From NCBI GenBank assembly GCA_002436405.1, contig DJLZ01000005.1:434001-498000 (forward strand): DNA of 64,000 nucleotides, given 5' to 3'. This DNA comes from Proteobacteria bacterium UBA6503. GTDB lineage: Bacteria > Pseudomonadota > Alphaproteobacteria > UBA1280 > UBA6503. Shown here piece after piece: positions 1 to 8,972 of this stretch. The notes under the pieces were generated by a model. The model searched no databases and had not been told where the DNA came from. It was given only the letters and a program-made list of their open reading frames with translations. Within the stretch, counting starts at the first letter, position 1. Each line of letters opens with the position of its first letter. The position numbers were made by a program, and so were the translations under genes.

Positions 1-103
1 TAGGTCTTTATGATTCTATAGTTAAACACATTGTTAAGTGGCCATACATTAGCATGATATGCCCAAACAGGGTATTGGCTTTTAATAAATACTGCCGTGG
101 TTG

Positions 104-132
104 TTGACAAGGGGCGGCCACTCAACTAATTT
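104..132 (+). promoter_or_regulatory. Candidate promoter upstream of the YunG-like gene
   Basis: A perfect -35 hexamer TTGACA lies at 104-109. A poor -10 (TAATTT, 127-132) follows at 17-nt spacing. It is about 70 bases upstream of the ATG at 202. The rest of 1-201 shows no gene. The -35 is seen directly; promoter function is inference. Confidence 0.3.
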
Positions 133-201
133 TGCAAACAATATTACATATCTTCTTCTCTTTCCTCTGTTTTTCACATACCTGACGACAGGACCGATAA
201 A

Positions 202-762
202 ATGAAACCCTTCACTTTACGTACCCCCAATGCAGGGCGCCGCATGAAAGCACGCCTCGCTGAAATTATTGCAAACCAGGGCGGCCAAGGCTTGCCCACA
301 GTAAAGCTTGGCAAGTCGACCGCTTACCCCATGGGTGAGTGTATTCGCCTTGTTGATCGGCGCATCAACCGCAAGCCGCTGCCCAAAGCTGTGGATTATG
401 CAGTTGTGCAGGCGCTACGTGCCAAGATTGTGCAAGCAGCCGCAGCCGATACGGCTTACAACAACGACTATGACCCCAACATTTGCCCCTTGCATAACCA
501 CTGCAATGCCGCATCCTACGTGGTGCAGCAAAAGCTGGGCGGCATCATCCTTTTTGCCAAGGTTGACGGTGTTGGCCATTACTGGAACCTGCTGCCCTGC
601 GGCACCGAGGTTGACCTTACCGGCAGCCAGTTTGATGGCATCAACAAAGGTGACGGTATCAACCCCGTTGCTATGGCAACCCATGCGATGCCGAACAAGG
701 ACAAAGCCAAGGTCAATGCACGCTTTCTCTTGCTTGAGAAGCGCGTCAATGCGTTGGTTTGA
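202..762 (+). CDS. YunG-like protein, putative Cys-His-Asp fold
   Basis: This 186-residue soluble protein has no signal peptide. Its C-terminal half resembles the YunG family: a Cys in an NHCNAAS segment (near residue 101), a His in GVGHYWN (near 126) and an Asp in the EVDLTGSQF segment (near 137). The spacing recalls transglutaminase/papain-like Cys-His-Asp sites, but no enzymatic role is established for YunG proteins. The basic N-terminal third has no recognisable domain. The gene stands alone, followed by a strong terminator, with its own candidate promoter. An AGGA lies about 8 bases before the ATG. Family assignment rests on these motifs alone. Confidence 0.6.
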   Translation: MKPFTLRTPNAGRRMKARLAEIIANQGGQGLPTVKLGKSTAYPMGECIRLVDRRINRKPLPKAVDYAVVQALRAKIVQAAAADTAYNNDYDPNICPLHNHCNAASYVVQQKLGGIILFAKVDGVGHYWNLLPCGTEVDLTGSQFDGINKGDGINPVAMATHAMPNKDKAKVNARFLLLEKRVNALV

Positions 763-781
763 CGCCTGAAATAACGAAATG

Positions 782-812
782 AAAAAGCCTCCCTTAACGG
801 GGAGGCTTTTTT
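782..812 (+). terminator. Rho-independent terminator
   Basis: An 11-12 bp stem, AAAAAGCCTCCC pairing with GGGGAGGCTTTTT across a short loop, ends in a T run 20 bases after the YunG-like stop. The A-rich left arm would also let it act for the leftward gene at 844-1038. Confidence 0.9.
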
Positions 813-843
813 GTGTTTGTAAGCTTTAGGCCGATATACGATC

Positions 844-1038
844 TTAGCGCAAAGTAAGTTTTAGCGGCCCACGTTCCCACAGCCAGTCATGCCCAGCAAA
901 CACAAACACTTGGGCAATAGGCTCAATAATACCGATGCTTAGGGCAATCCAAATGTTGCCTGTAATGGCATAAGCAATAGCGATAGCCGCCGTTAAGTGG
1001 CAAATAGAATAGGTGAAGGTTTTAATAATCAGGCGCAT
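844..1038 (-). CDS. DUF2061 family small membrane protein
   Basis: A 64-residue protein if started at the internal Met of MRLIIKTFTYS; an upstream in-frame Met would give 85 residues. It matches the DUF2061 pattern: KTFTY near the N-terminus, a hydrophobic segment, then ITGNIWIALSIGIIEP, a second hydrophobic segment and HDWLWER at the end. Two membrane helices are predicted. The function of the family is unknown. No clear Shine-Dalgarno decides the start; I chose the internal Met because family members begin just before the KTxTYR motif. It shares the bidirectional terminator at 782-812 with the convergent YunG-like gene. Confidence 0.65.
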   Translation of the reverse strand: MRLIIKTFTYSICHLTAAIAIAYAITGNIWIALSIGIIEPIAQVFVFAGHDWLWERGPLKLTLR

Positions 1039-1160
1039 GGGGCATAAGCTCGTGTAAGTTATTTTTATTAAGCATACTCTTTTATAAAGGCATAGCGGCA
1101 TTTAATTTGTTAAACTTATGCGTAATTGATGCTTAGCTTAAGCAACCAAGGAAAGCCCAA

Positions 1161-1967
1161 ATGCCTCACCTAGATGATATTCGCACCGAACTTACCCAAA
1201 CCTGGGACCTTACCGCATTCAATAAAAGCCGCTTACCTGCCATGCTGGGTGAAACGTGTGACCCACAAGCCCTTGATGTACCCGCTAAACTTAATGCAAA
1301 GCTTGAAACCCCAGCGCTTGAAGATATGGTTATCCAAAGCAGCCCGACAGAAGCAAGCTTCTATGATGATGGTTTGTATATTGAGGATATGCCTATTAAG
1401 TTTCCGCAGAAGCCATACCATGTGCCCGCATCAGTCTGGGCAAACTTTGGTAAAGTGCTGACGCAAATCCTTGAAGCAGAGAAGGCCGTAAACCCCGATT
1501 GGGACGATTGCTATATTTACCTAACCATTCAGCAGTCACACGTGGCACCTAATACAGCACAGCGCCGTGGGGGCATTCATGTGGATGGCTTTCAAAAGGC
1601 GAGTATTGTACCGCAGACAATCCAACATCAGATTGCGCTGACCAATGCTATCCCGACGATATTCTATAAAAAGGCTATTGAGCCCGGCCAACTGAGTGAT
1701 AGTAAAAAGCAGTTCTTTGCGGATCTTCATGCCCAGTGCATTGACGCCCCAACGTTTGAGCCTGCGCCTTATAACCTGCACCTACTCAATGCTTACTGCC
1801 CACACCAAACAGGTGTAGCTACAAAAGCTGAGTACCGTACGTTTATTCGCCTCAGTGCTTCTAAGATACCATTTATGGGGCAAGACAATACTCGTAACCC
1901 GCTGATTGATTACGAGTGGAATGAGGATAAGAAAAAGGCCTTCTACGAGTCTATCGCGAAGGCCTAA
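1161..1967 (+). CDS. Putative 2OG-Fe(II) oxygenase-like protein
   Basis: A 268-residue cytosolic protein without a signal peptide. The segment RRGGIHVDGFQ (H140-x-D142), followed by CPHQTG (H215) and YRTFIRLSAS (R226/R230), has the order HxD...H...R expected of double-stranded beta-helix Fe(II)/2-oxoglutarate oxygenases, with the facial triad H140/D142/H215 and an Arg for the co-substrate. This is inferred from motif order only; no specific family was recognised. AGGA lies 9 bases before the ATG. It is monocistronic and convergent with the MazG-like gene downstream. A cupin-like role without iron chemistry is the main alternative. Confidence 0.45.
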   Translation: MPHLDDIRTELTQTWDLTAFNKSRLPAMLGETCDPQALDVPAKLNAKLETPALEDMVIQSSPTEASFYDDGLYIEDMPIKFPQKPYHVPASVWANFGKVLTQILEAEKAVNPDWDDCYIYLTIQQSHVAPNTAQRRGGIHVDGFQKASIVPQTIQHQIALTNAIPTIFYKKAIEPGQLSDSKKQFFADLHAQCIDAPTFEPAPYNLHLLNAYCPHQTGVATKAEYRTFIRLSASKIPFMGQDNTRNPLIDYEWNEDKKKAFYESIAKA

Positions 1968-1989
1968 TAAACTTACATTCCTCTGAACG

Positions 1990-2400
1990 TTAGTTCGTTA
2001 GAGGGTATTTCTCTGGGTCACGTGCGCAGTACACATCAAAGGTACTACCTTCAGGGCAAATGATTTTATCAACATAAATACCGCGACCAAAACCACCACG
2101 TGTGCGCTTTTTATCTTCGCTTGAGGCCATAACTTCTTCCATTTTAATGTCAGCTGCATCGGCCAAAGCTGTAATAACGTCCATCAGGTCTGATAGTTCG
2201 TTGGTCATGTTCTTTTTGTCACCCATTGAAAAGGCTGACTGAACTTCAAGCTGTTCTTCGTGGAGTTTTTTAAGAAGGTGAGGGATGCGCTGAGGTTGCT
2301 CAAGCTCTCGCCACATAACAAGGGCGCCTTCGTTTTCCATTCGTTGAACAGATTTATCACGTACAAGTTTATTAAGTTTGTAATGATTAGCTGAAGACAT
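1990..2400 (-). CDS. MazG-like nucleotide pyrophosphohydrolase
   Basis: A 136-residue protein of the predicted house-cleaning NTP/phosphoribosyl-ATP pyrophosphohydrolase type (all-alpha NTP-PPase). It shows the KLVRDKSVQRME opening and a helix-rich EEQLE...NELSDLMDVITAL segment whose acidic residues would bind Mg2+. It ends with GGFGRGIYVDKI, which is typical of this group. I set the start at the Met of MSSANHYKLNKL because a perfect AAGGAG (complement of 2410-2415) precedes it by 9 bases; an upstream ATG would add 34 unconvincing residues. Likely role: hydrolysis of non-canonical or excess nucleoside triphosphates. A second, true MazG is at 17428. Confidence 0.75.
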   Translation of the reverse strand: MSSANHYKLNKLVRDKSVQRMENEGALVMWRELEQPQRIPHLLKKLHEEQLEVQSAFSMGDKKNMTNELSDLMDVITALADAADIKMEEVMASSEDKKRTRGGFGRGIYVDKIICPEGSTFDVYCARDPEKYPLTN

Positions 2401-2562
2401 TTGGCTGTACTCCTTATTATTACACTGGGGTTTTACCACATTTTGGGAATTGTCGTACAAAAAAAACACACCCCCTTTGCGATACCGCAACAGTTTGAAC
2501 AACGTAGCTTCAAATAAGTCCCCACATTTGCTAGGATTACTCCCAATAAATGGAGAAAAATT

Positions 2563-3594
2563 ATGCCCTCAAAAGTTGCTAAATCTGCCCAAATTTTAAG
2601 CACACTTGCGCTAACTAGCGCACTTTCAATCAGTTTATTTGCAAGCCCAGCCTTTGCTGACCGCAAGCAAGACTTTGCAAACCACCTAAAAACACTTGAG
2701 CAAGAGATGCAGCAAGAGGGGATTAACCCTCAATTGTTCCGTACGGCTGTGGGTGATGATTTTTCGATTGATGAAAAAGCCATTACCAAATTGCAAAACC
2801 AGCCCGAGTCTGTAATGACGTTTGAAAAATACACATCGTCAATGCTTTCAGACGCACGCATTAAAAAGGGCCGTGAGCTATACGCCCAACACAAAGACAA
2901 ACTAGAAGAGATTAGTGCAAAATCAGGCGTATCACCTGAGATTATCGTTGCACTTTGGGGTATCGAAAGTTACTTCGGCAAATGGGCAGGCCGCCACAGC
3001 ATTGCACGTAGCCTTGCAACACTGACGTTTGATTCACACCGTAAGGACTTCTTTAAGCGCGAGCTTTTTGCCGCCATGCGTATTCTACAAGAAGGCCATA
3101 TTGAACCAACCGAGCTTAAAGGCTCATGGGCAGGGGCAATGGGCCAATGCCAGTTTATGCCAACCAGCTTCCTTGCTTATGCAGCAGATGGTGACGGCGA
3201 CGGTAAAAAGAACATCTGGACCAACGAGGCTGACGTTTTTGCCTCAGCCGCAAACTACCTTAAAACCCATGGCTGGAAAACCAACCAAGCTTGGGGCCAA
3301 CGTGTGGTGCTAAGTAAAATTCTACCGCCACTAAAACTAAGCGAGCGTGGCCTAACTGGCCGTAAGAGCGTTGCTGAATGGAAGAAGATTGGTATTGTTG
3401 CAGCTAAAGGTGGCTTTAAAGTAGCTGATACTGAAAAGGCCCGCTTGTACATCCCGAACGGCCCAAGCCAGACGGCTTACCTTGTTTACAACAACTTTGA
3501 TACGGTGCTTGATTGGAACCGCTCAAGTTACTTTGCATTTAGTGCCAACGCTTTGGCTGATGCTATCGCCCAGCGAGACGGAGGCATGCTTTAA
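2563..3594 (+). CDS. Lytic murein transglycosylase, MltB/SLT_2 family
   Basis: Periplasmic enzyme of 343 residues that cleaves the MurNAc-GlcNAc bond of peptidoglycan with formation of 1,6-anhydroMurNAc. It has a signal peptide (residues 1-32, cut after SPAFA). The SLT_2 domain carries the catalytic Glu in LWGIESYFGKW (E135) and the family signatures GSWAGAMGQCQFMP and ADGDGDGKKNIW. No C-terminal peptidoglycan-binding domain is present, and there is no lipobox, unlike E. coli MltB. The stop overlaps the next start (TAATG at 3592-3596), so it is translationally coupled to the RlpA-type gene. The pair makes a glycan-cleaving cassette. Confidence 0.9.
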   Translation: MPSKVAKSAQILSTLALTSALSISLFASPAFADRKQDFANHLKTLEQEMQQEGINPQLFRTAVGDDFSIDEKAITKLQNQPESVMTFEKYTSSMLSDARIKKGRELYAQHKDKLEEISAKSGVSPEIIVALWGIESYFGKWAGRHSIARSLATLTFDSHRKDFFKRELFAAMRILQEGHIEPTELKGSWAGAMGQCQFMPTSFLAYAADGDGDGKKNIWTNEADVFASAANYLKTHGWKTNQAWGQRVVLSKILPPLKLSERGLTGRKSVAEWKKIGIVAAKGGFKVADTEKARLYIPNGPSQTAYLVYNNFDTVLDWNRSSYFAFSANALADAIAQRDGGML

Positions 3595-4583
3595 TGGTTA
3601 AAATCCCTTCTTCAGTTATTCAAGCAACGGCAGCTGGCCTACTGTTTGGTACAGCTATTGTTGTTTCGGGGTGTTCTAGCTTGCCGTTGGGTCATCATTT
3701 TGCACAGCGTATCTCTTACGAGCCTGCGCCAAACTCAGCCCCGCCGATTACAGGTAAACGTAAATACGGTAACCCTTACAAGATTATGGGCAAAACGTAC
3801 TACCCACTGCGTTCATCAGAAGGCTACCGCGAGAAGGGGATTGCCTCATGGTACGGTGACGAGTTCCACCGTAAACCAACAGCCAACGGCGAAACTTATA
3901 ACATGTATGCCTTTACGGCAGCACACACCACTTTGCCACTGCCAACTTGGGTACGTGTAACCAACCTTGAAAACAGCCGCAGCATTATGGTGCGTGTGAA
4001 CGACCGAGGCCCATTTGTACGTGGCCGCTTGATTGATATGTCATACGCTGGTGCAAAGGCTCTTGGTTTTGACCAACAGGGGACTGTACCTGTGCTAGTT
4101 GAAGCCATGCCAACAGATGGCAGCCCACTGCGGCCAACAATGCTTGCCGCACGTGACGCAGAGCAACCAACACGCAGCCGTGTGATTGAAGGTAGCTTTA
4201 CCCGCCGTGTTGCCGCTGAAGACGATAAAGACGCCGCCACAACACCGGTGCCGAACCTAAGAACACCATCAAGCCCAGAAGTTGAAGAAGAAATGATTAA
4301 AGCAACCCCAGAGGTTGAAGAGGTTATTACATCTGACGCTAAAACCCTGCACGTACCAGTATATGTGCAAACGGGTGCGTTTTCTGACCGTGTGAATGCT
4401 GAACGCCAAATGGCTGATCTGAACAAGATTTACAACAACGTTCGCATTATGGAAGTAAACTCAAACGGCCGCTTGTTCTACCGTGTACGTGTAGGCCCAC
4501 TAGAGACTGTTGATATTGCTGACCAAGTACTTGCCAGATTGATTCATGAGGGGTACAAAGAAGCAATTATTGCGATTGACTAA
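3594..4583 (+). CDS. rlpA: RlpA-type septal ring lytic transglycosylase lipoprotein
   Basis: A 329-residue outer-membrane lipoprotein with lipobox VSGC (lipidated C27). The double-psi beta-barrel RlpA domain covers about residues 82-165 (ASWYGDEFHRKPTANGE, then VRVNDRGPFVRGRLIDMS). An acidic, proline-containing linker leads to a C-terminal SPOR domain (about 250-329, VYVQTGAFSDRVNAERQM), which binds denuded septal peptidoglycan. It acts at the division septum. It overlaps the upstream transglycosylase gene by one base and lies 45 bases before the carboxypeptidase gene. All recognisable elements are present. Confidence 0.92.
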   Translation: MVKIPSSVIQATAAGLLFGTAIVVSGCSSLPLGHHFAQRISYEPAPNSAPPITGKRKYGNPYKIMGKTYYPLRSSEGYREKGIASWYGDEFHRKPTANGETYNMYAFTAAHTTLPLPTWVRVTNLENSRSIMVRVNDRGPFVRGRLIDMSYAGAKALGFDQQGTVPVLVEAMPTDGSPLRPTMLAARDAEQPTRSRVIEGSFTRRVAAEDDKDAATTPVPNLRTPSSPEVEEEMIKATPEVEEVITSDAKTLHVPVYVQTGAFSDRVNAERQMADLNKIYNNVRIMEVNSNGRLFYRVRVGPLETVDIADQVLARLIHEGYKEAIIAID

Positions 4584-4628
4584 ACCCAATTTAATAACGA
4601 CCAAAACGACTACAAATAGAGATTTATC

Positions 4629-5753
4629 ATGTTTAAAAAAGCCCTACTTGCGACTGCCTGTGCCGCTGTAATTGCAACCCCATTTGCTGCTAACGCCTTT
4701 GAACTTAAGGCCGAAGCCTACGCCGTTGGCGACCCTGCAAGTGGCCGTTTGCTCCTAAAACACAACAGCGAAACTATTTTGCAGCCTGCAAGTCTAACTA
4801 AAATGATGACCCTATACATGTTGTTCAGCGCCCTAGACCGCGGCGAACTAACTATGGATAGCGAAATTTTGGTTAGCGAAAAAGCGTGGCGTAAGGGCGG
4901 CTCGAAGATGTTTATCGAAGTTGGCAAGATGGTGAAGGTTGAAGACCTTATTAAGGGTATTGCCGTATCATCAGGTAACGATGCATGTATCGTTGTAGCC
5001 GAGCGCTTAGGCGGTACTGAAGAAGCTTTCGCACAGATGATGACCGCTAAAGCCCACGAGCTTGGCATGAACGACACCAACTTCTTGAACGCAAGCGGCT
5101 GGCCAATGGAAGGCCACGTAACTTCTGCGCACGATATGTTCCGTCTTGCAAGTGCACTGATTAATGATTTCCCTGAGTACTACCACTTCTTTGGTGTACG
5201 CAGCTTCACATACAGCGGTATTACACAGCCTAACCGTAACGGTTTGCTGCGTCGTAACGTGGGCGTTGATGGTATTAAAACTGGCCATACCGAAGAGTCA
5301 GGCTACCACCTTGTGGCCTCAGGCGAGCGTGATGGCGAACGCTTTGTTTCAGTTATCCTTGGTACTGACAGCATGAAAGCACGTGAATCAGAAGCTCTAA
5401 AAGGCCTATCATGGGCATGGGGCCGTTACAAAACTTATGATGTAACCACTGAAGGCGAGCGTGTAACTGATGCTGAAGTTCAGTACGGTGCCAAAGAAAG
5501 CGTTGCTGCTGTAGCCGCCGAAACTGGCAAATGGCTGCTAAGCTTTGACCAAAAGCAAGAGATGCAGCAAGAAATTAAGCTAAACGAAACCATTGAAGCC
5601 CCACTTAAAAAGGGCGATAAAATTGGCGTAGTTGTATTTACTACTAAGGACCTAGCACCTAAAACAGTTGACCTTGTAGCGGGTGAAGATATCGCCGAGA
5701 AAGACTTTTTTGCGAAAATGCTGGAAAAGGCGAAGCGCTCGTTGTTTAATTAA
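4629..5753 (+). CDS. dacA: D-alanyl-D-alanine carboxypeptidase (PBP5/6-like, S11)
   Basis: A 374-residue exported penicillin-binding protein that trims the terminal D-Ala of pentapeptides. It has a signal peptide (1-23, cut after AANA). The three active-site motifs are intact: SLTK (S55-K58), SGN (115-117) and KTG (217-219). A C-terminal beta-rich PBP5 domain follows, and the protein ends in a basic amphipathic stretch (FFAKMLEKAKRSLF), the usual membrane anchor of PBP5. It lies upstream of tmk-holB-metG, a gene order common in alphaproteobacteria. The dac suffix is uncertain; dacC or dacF are often used for the same family. Confidence 0.93.
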   Translation: MFKKALLATACAAVIATPFAANAFELKAEAYAVGDPASGRLLLKHNSETILQPASLTKMMTLYMLFSALDRGELTMDSEILVSEKAWRKGGSKMFIEVGKMVKVEDLIKGIAVSSGNDACIVVAERLGGTEEAFAQMMTAKAHELGMNDTNFLNASGWPMEGHVTSAHDMFRLASALINDFPEYYHFFGVRSFTYSGITQPNRNGLLRRNVGVDGIKTGHTEESGYHLVASGERDGERFVSVILGTDSMKARESEALKGLSWAWGRYKTYDVTTEGERVTDAEVQYGAKESVAAVAAETGKWLLSFDQKQEMQQEIKLNETIEAPLKKGDKIGVVVFTTKDLAPKTVDLVAGEDIAEKDFFAKMLEKAKRSLFN

Positions 5754-5796
5754 GGGCAACAAATTTCGCTAACAGCAAACGCATAAAGGGGGCCTT

Positions 5797-6456
5797 GTGG
5801 AGCTTCTCACCAAATCTAGACCGCTTTTTATTACCTTCGAAGGTGGCGAAGGCGTTGGTAAATCAACGCAAATCCGCGTATTTCGTGAGTTTTTAGAAAA
5901 GTCAGGCCTACAAGTCGTGATGACCCGCGAACCAGGCGGCTGTGACAATGCATTGGCTTTGCGCAAAATGCTTGTTGAAGGCGACGCCGACCGTTGGGAC
6001 GGCCTTTCTGAAACTTTGCTATACTCAGCAGCCCGTAATGAACACCTACGCGAAGTGATTCGACCAGAGCTTAAAAACGGCCGCTGGATTATCTGTGATC
6101 GCTTTGCTGATTCTACCCACGTTTATCAAGGCGAGGGGCGTGGCATGCCTTATGACGTTCTTGAGTATGTATCAAACATCGTCGTGAAAGACACTTGGCC
6201 AGACCTTACGTTTGTTCTGGATATGCCAACTGAAGATGGCCTTTACCGTGCCCGTGGTCGCCAAGAAAACATGTTTGAAAACCGTTTTGAAACCATTGAA
6301 GACTCATTCCACGAGCGTGTACGCCAAGGCTTTTTAAAGATTGCTAAGAAGAACCCACAGCGCTGCCGTGTGATTGATGCCAACGGTACGATTGAAGAAG
6401 TGCACGAGCGCGTTAAAAACGCCTTGTTCCAATACCTTCAGGAGAAAGCCGCATAA
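5797..6456 (+). CDS. tmk: Thymidylate kinase
   Basis: Phosphorylates dTMP to dTDP. It is 219 residues long, normal for the family. The P-loop is EGGEGVGKST (15-24), followed by the REPGG substrate motif (residues 45-49), the CDRFADST segment and a LID region with RARGR. The start is a GTG at 5797, preceded by AAAGGGGG; no ATG gives the conserved N-terminus. holB begins two bases after the stop, so the two are co-translated, the standard arrangement. Confidence 0.95.
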   Translation: MELLTKSRPLFITFEGGEGVGKSTQIRVFREFLEKSGLQVVMTREPGGCDNALALRKMLVEGDADRWDGLSETLLYSAARNEHLREVIRPELKNGRWIICDRFADSTHVYQGEGRGMPYDVLEYVSNIVVKDTWPDLTFVLDMPTEDGLYRARGRQENMFENRFETIEDSFHERVRQGFLKIAKKNPQRCRVIDANGTIEEVHERVKNALFQYLQEKAA

Positions 6457-6458
6457 CT

Positions 6459-7406
6459 ATGGCTGATGATGCTCCCGTCCTATATAAACCAGCTGCTTTG
6501 ATTGGCCATGAAGACCAACAAGCACTGATTCGTCAACTTTATGATAATCATAAAATGCCCCACGGCATTTTGCTTTATGGCCCTAAAGGTGTGGGCAAGC
6601 GCCTCCTTGCTGAAAACATTGGCTGGATGCTGTGCTGTGGTGCCGCTGCTGATGCAACCAAGGTACGTTACGATGAATCATCACCTAATGCACCTGTAAT
6701 GGAGCATGGCGCTTATGGTGGGTATCAGGTTATTGAGCGTGAAAAAAGCTTTATCACAGTTGAACAAGTGCGTAGCGTAAATGCTAAACTTGCCATGGCT
6801 GACGAAGGCTGGCGTGTAGTTATTATTGACGCCGCTGACGACATGAACACAGCTGCCGCTAACGCCTTGCTTAAAACCCTTGAAGAACCTCAAGGCCAAA
6901 CAGTTCTTATTTTGATTAGCCACGCGCCATCAAAACTATTGCCGACCATTATCTCGCGCTGTCGTAAGTTCCGCTTATCGGCTCTGAACCCTGAGAACAT
7001 GCAAAAGGTACTTTCAAGCCAAGGGGCTGAAACTACTGAAGCTGCAATCTCAATGGCTGAAGGTGCGCCTGGTATTGCGACTGAGCTCTCAAACAAAGCC
7101 AGCACCGATACGGTTGAGCAACTAAATTCAATCTTCCAAAACAAAGGCCGCTTTGATGTGAGCCAAACCGCCGAGCAACTTTTAAAAGCTGCCCCTGCGC
7201 CAAGCGTTGCCTTTGAAAGCCTGCTTTGGTACATTGCCCAAGAAGCACGTAAAAGCGTAACAGAAGGGCGCACAGATGGCCTTAAATGGAGCCGCTGCCA
7301 CCAACGTGCACAAGCCGTTGCCGCTGACCAATCGGTTTATAACCTAACAGCCCAACTGGCTATGGAAAAAGTTTTACAAGATCTGCAGCAAACGCTGCAC
7401 GCATAA
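6459..7406 (+). CDS. holB: DNA polymerase III subunit delta prime
   Basis: A 315-residue AAA+ clamp-loader subunit. The Walker A-like segment is YGPKGVGKR (41-48), with Arg after the lysine instead of Thr/Ser; delta-prime is usually ATPase-inactive, so this is expected. Downstream are AANALLKTLEEP, the SRC motif in IISRCRKFRLS, and helical collar sequence. Zinc-module cysteines are reduced to a CC pair near residue 58. It sits two bases after tmk and 35 bases before metG. Confidence 0.93.
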   Translation: MADDAPVLYKPAALIGHEDQQALIRQLYDNHKMPHGILLYGPKGVGKRLLAENIGWMLCCGAAADATKVRYDESSPNAPVMEHGAYGGYQVIEREKSFITVEQVRSVNAKLAMADEGWRVVIIDAADDMNTAAANALLKTLEEPQGQTVLILISHAPSKLLPTIISRCRKFRLSALNPENMQKVLSSQGAETTEAAISMAEGAPGIATELSNKASTDTVEQLNSIFQNKGRFDVSQTAEQLLKAAPAPSVAFESLLWYIAQEARKSVTEGRTDGLKWSRCHQRAQAVAADQSVYNLTAQLAMEKVLQDLQQTLHA

Positions 7407-7441
7407 TCATCAAGCACAGTATAGTAAAAGGACGAAGTCGC

Positions 7442-8971
7442 ATGTCTAACAAAGCTTATATTACAACCCCAATTTACTACCCAAGCGGTAAACCACACAT
7501 CGGTAGCGCCTACACCAGCGTTGCGTGCGACGTTTACGCCCGTGCTATGCGCCTTGATGGCCGTGATACCAAATTCCTTACAGGTACTGACGAACATGGC
7601 CTTAAGCTGCAACGTGCTGCTGAAAACGAAGGCCTAACACCGCAGCAATACGTTGACAAAATGTCAGAGCAATTCCGTGCGCTTGAAGATATCGTAACCC
7701 TAAGCAACGATGACTTTATCCGTACGACTGAGCCTCGCCACGAAGCTGCTGCCACTGCTATGTGGAACAAGCTGAACGATGCTGGCTTTATTTACAAAGA
7801 TACTTATGCTGGCTGGTACAGTGTGCCCGACGAAAGCTACTACACAGAAGAAGAGCTTGTTGACGGTAAAAGCCCAGACAGTGGCCACCCAGTTGAGTGG
7901 GTGGAAGAGGAGTCATACTATTTCAAGCTTTCAGCCTTTGGCGATAAGCTGCTGGCTTACTATGAAAAACACCCTGAGTTTATTCAGCCTGAAAGCCGCA
8001 AGAACGAGGTTATTGCCTTTGTGAAGTCAGGCCTGCGCGATCTTTCAATCTCACGCTCAACATTCAACTGGGGTGTGCCTGTTCCAAACGACGATAAACA
8101 CGTGATGTATGTTTGGGTTGATGCCTTAACAAACTACCTTTCAGCCCTTGGTTGGCCTGAAAGTGCTGATTGGGCTGATTACTTCCAAGAAGCCGTGCAC
8201 GTTATCGGTAAAGATATTCTGAAGTTCCACGCTATTTACTGGCCAGCCATGCTGATGGCCGCTGAAGTACCACTGCCTAAGCAAGTTTACGCCCATGGTT
8301 TTTGGGTGGCTGATGGCCAAAAGATGAGTAAATCAAAAGGCAACGTGATTGACCCTGTTGAAATGACCGAAACCTTCGGCATTGATCAACTGCGTTACTA
8401 CATGCTGCGTGATGTTTCATTCGGTCAAGATGGTGACTTTTCAAAAGACCGCCTGATTAGCCGTATTAACACAGACCTTTCAAACGATTTGGGTAACTTA
8501 TTCCAGCGTGTGCTTTCAATGGTCTTTAAAAACTGTGAAGGTCAAACCCCTGACTTGGGCGAGCTAACATCTGAAGATCAAGAGTTCTTGAACCACGTTG
8601 GCCCTGAGTTTGTTGACGAATACCTAGCCCACATTGAAAAGCTAGAGTTCCATAAAGCGCTAGACGTTGTTTGGAATGTTGTTCGTGCCGCTAACAAGTA
8701 CATGGATAACCAACAACCATGGAGCCTGAAAAAAGAAAACCCAGAGCGCATGGGCCAAGTACTACGCGTACTAATGGAAGCCTTCTGCCCAATTAGCCTA
8801 TTGGTTGAGCCATTCTTGCCGAACAGCGCCCCTAAGCTACAAGCGCAAGTTGGTTTTAAAGGCAAAACCTTTGCAGACCTACGTAAAGGCACACCACTAC
8901 TAGAAACTGGCGCCAAACTTGATAAGCCAGAAGGCGTATTTATGCGCTACATGAAAGAGGAAGCCGCGTAA
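7442..8971 (+). CDS. metG: Methionyl-tRNA synthetase
   Basis: A 509-residue class I synthetase that charges tRNA-Met. HIGH-type motif is HIGS (19-22) after YYPSGKP, and KMSKS is canonical (294-298). The catalytic core carries WVDALTNYLSALG and the alpha-helical anticodon domain has MDNQQPW. It is the short type without the C-terminal tRNA-binding/dimerisation domain and without obvious zinc-knuckle cysteines, common in alphaproteobacteria. tatD starts one base after its stop. Confidence 0.96.
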   Translation: MSNKAYITTPIYYPSGKPHIGSAYTSVACDVYARAMRLDGRDTKFLTGTDEHGLKLQRAAENEGLTPQQYVDKMSEQFRALEDIVTLSNDDFIRTTEPRHEAAATAMWNKLNDAGFIYKDTYAGWYSVPDESYYTEEELVDGKSPDSGHPVEWVEEESYYFKLSAFGDKLLAYYEKHPEFIQPESRKNEVIAFVKSGLRDLSISRSTFNWGVPVPNDDKHVMYVWVDALTNYLSALGWPESADWADYFQEAVHVIGKDILKFHAIYWPAMLMAAEVPLPKQVYAHGFWVADGQKMSKSKGNVIDPVEMTETFGIDQLRYYMLRDVSFGQDGDFSKDRLISRINTDLSNDLGNLFQRVLSMVFKNCEGQTPDLGELTSEDQEFLNHVGPEFVDEYLAHIEKLEFHKALDVVWNVVRAANKYMDNQQPWSLKKENPERMGQVLRVLMEAFCPISLLVEPFLPNSAPKLQAQVGFKGKTFADLRKGTPLLETGAKLDKPEGVFMRYMKEEAA

Positions 8972-8972
8972 C

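Noticed and set aside
6579..6602. Defective Walker A in HolB as an anomaly
   Set aside because: The delta-prime subunit is commonly non-hydrolytic with an altered P-loop, so Arg in place of Thr is not notable.
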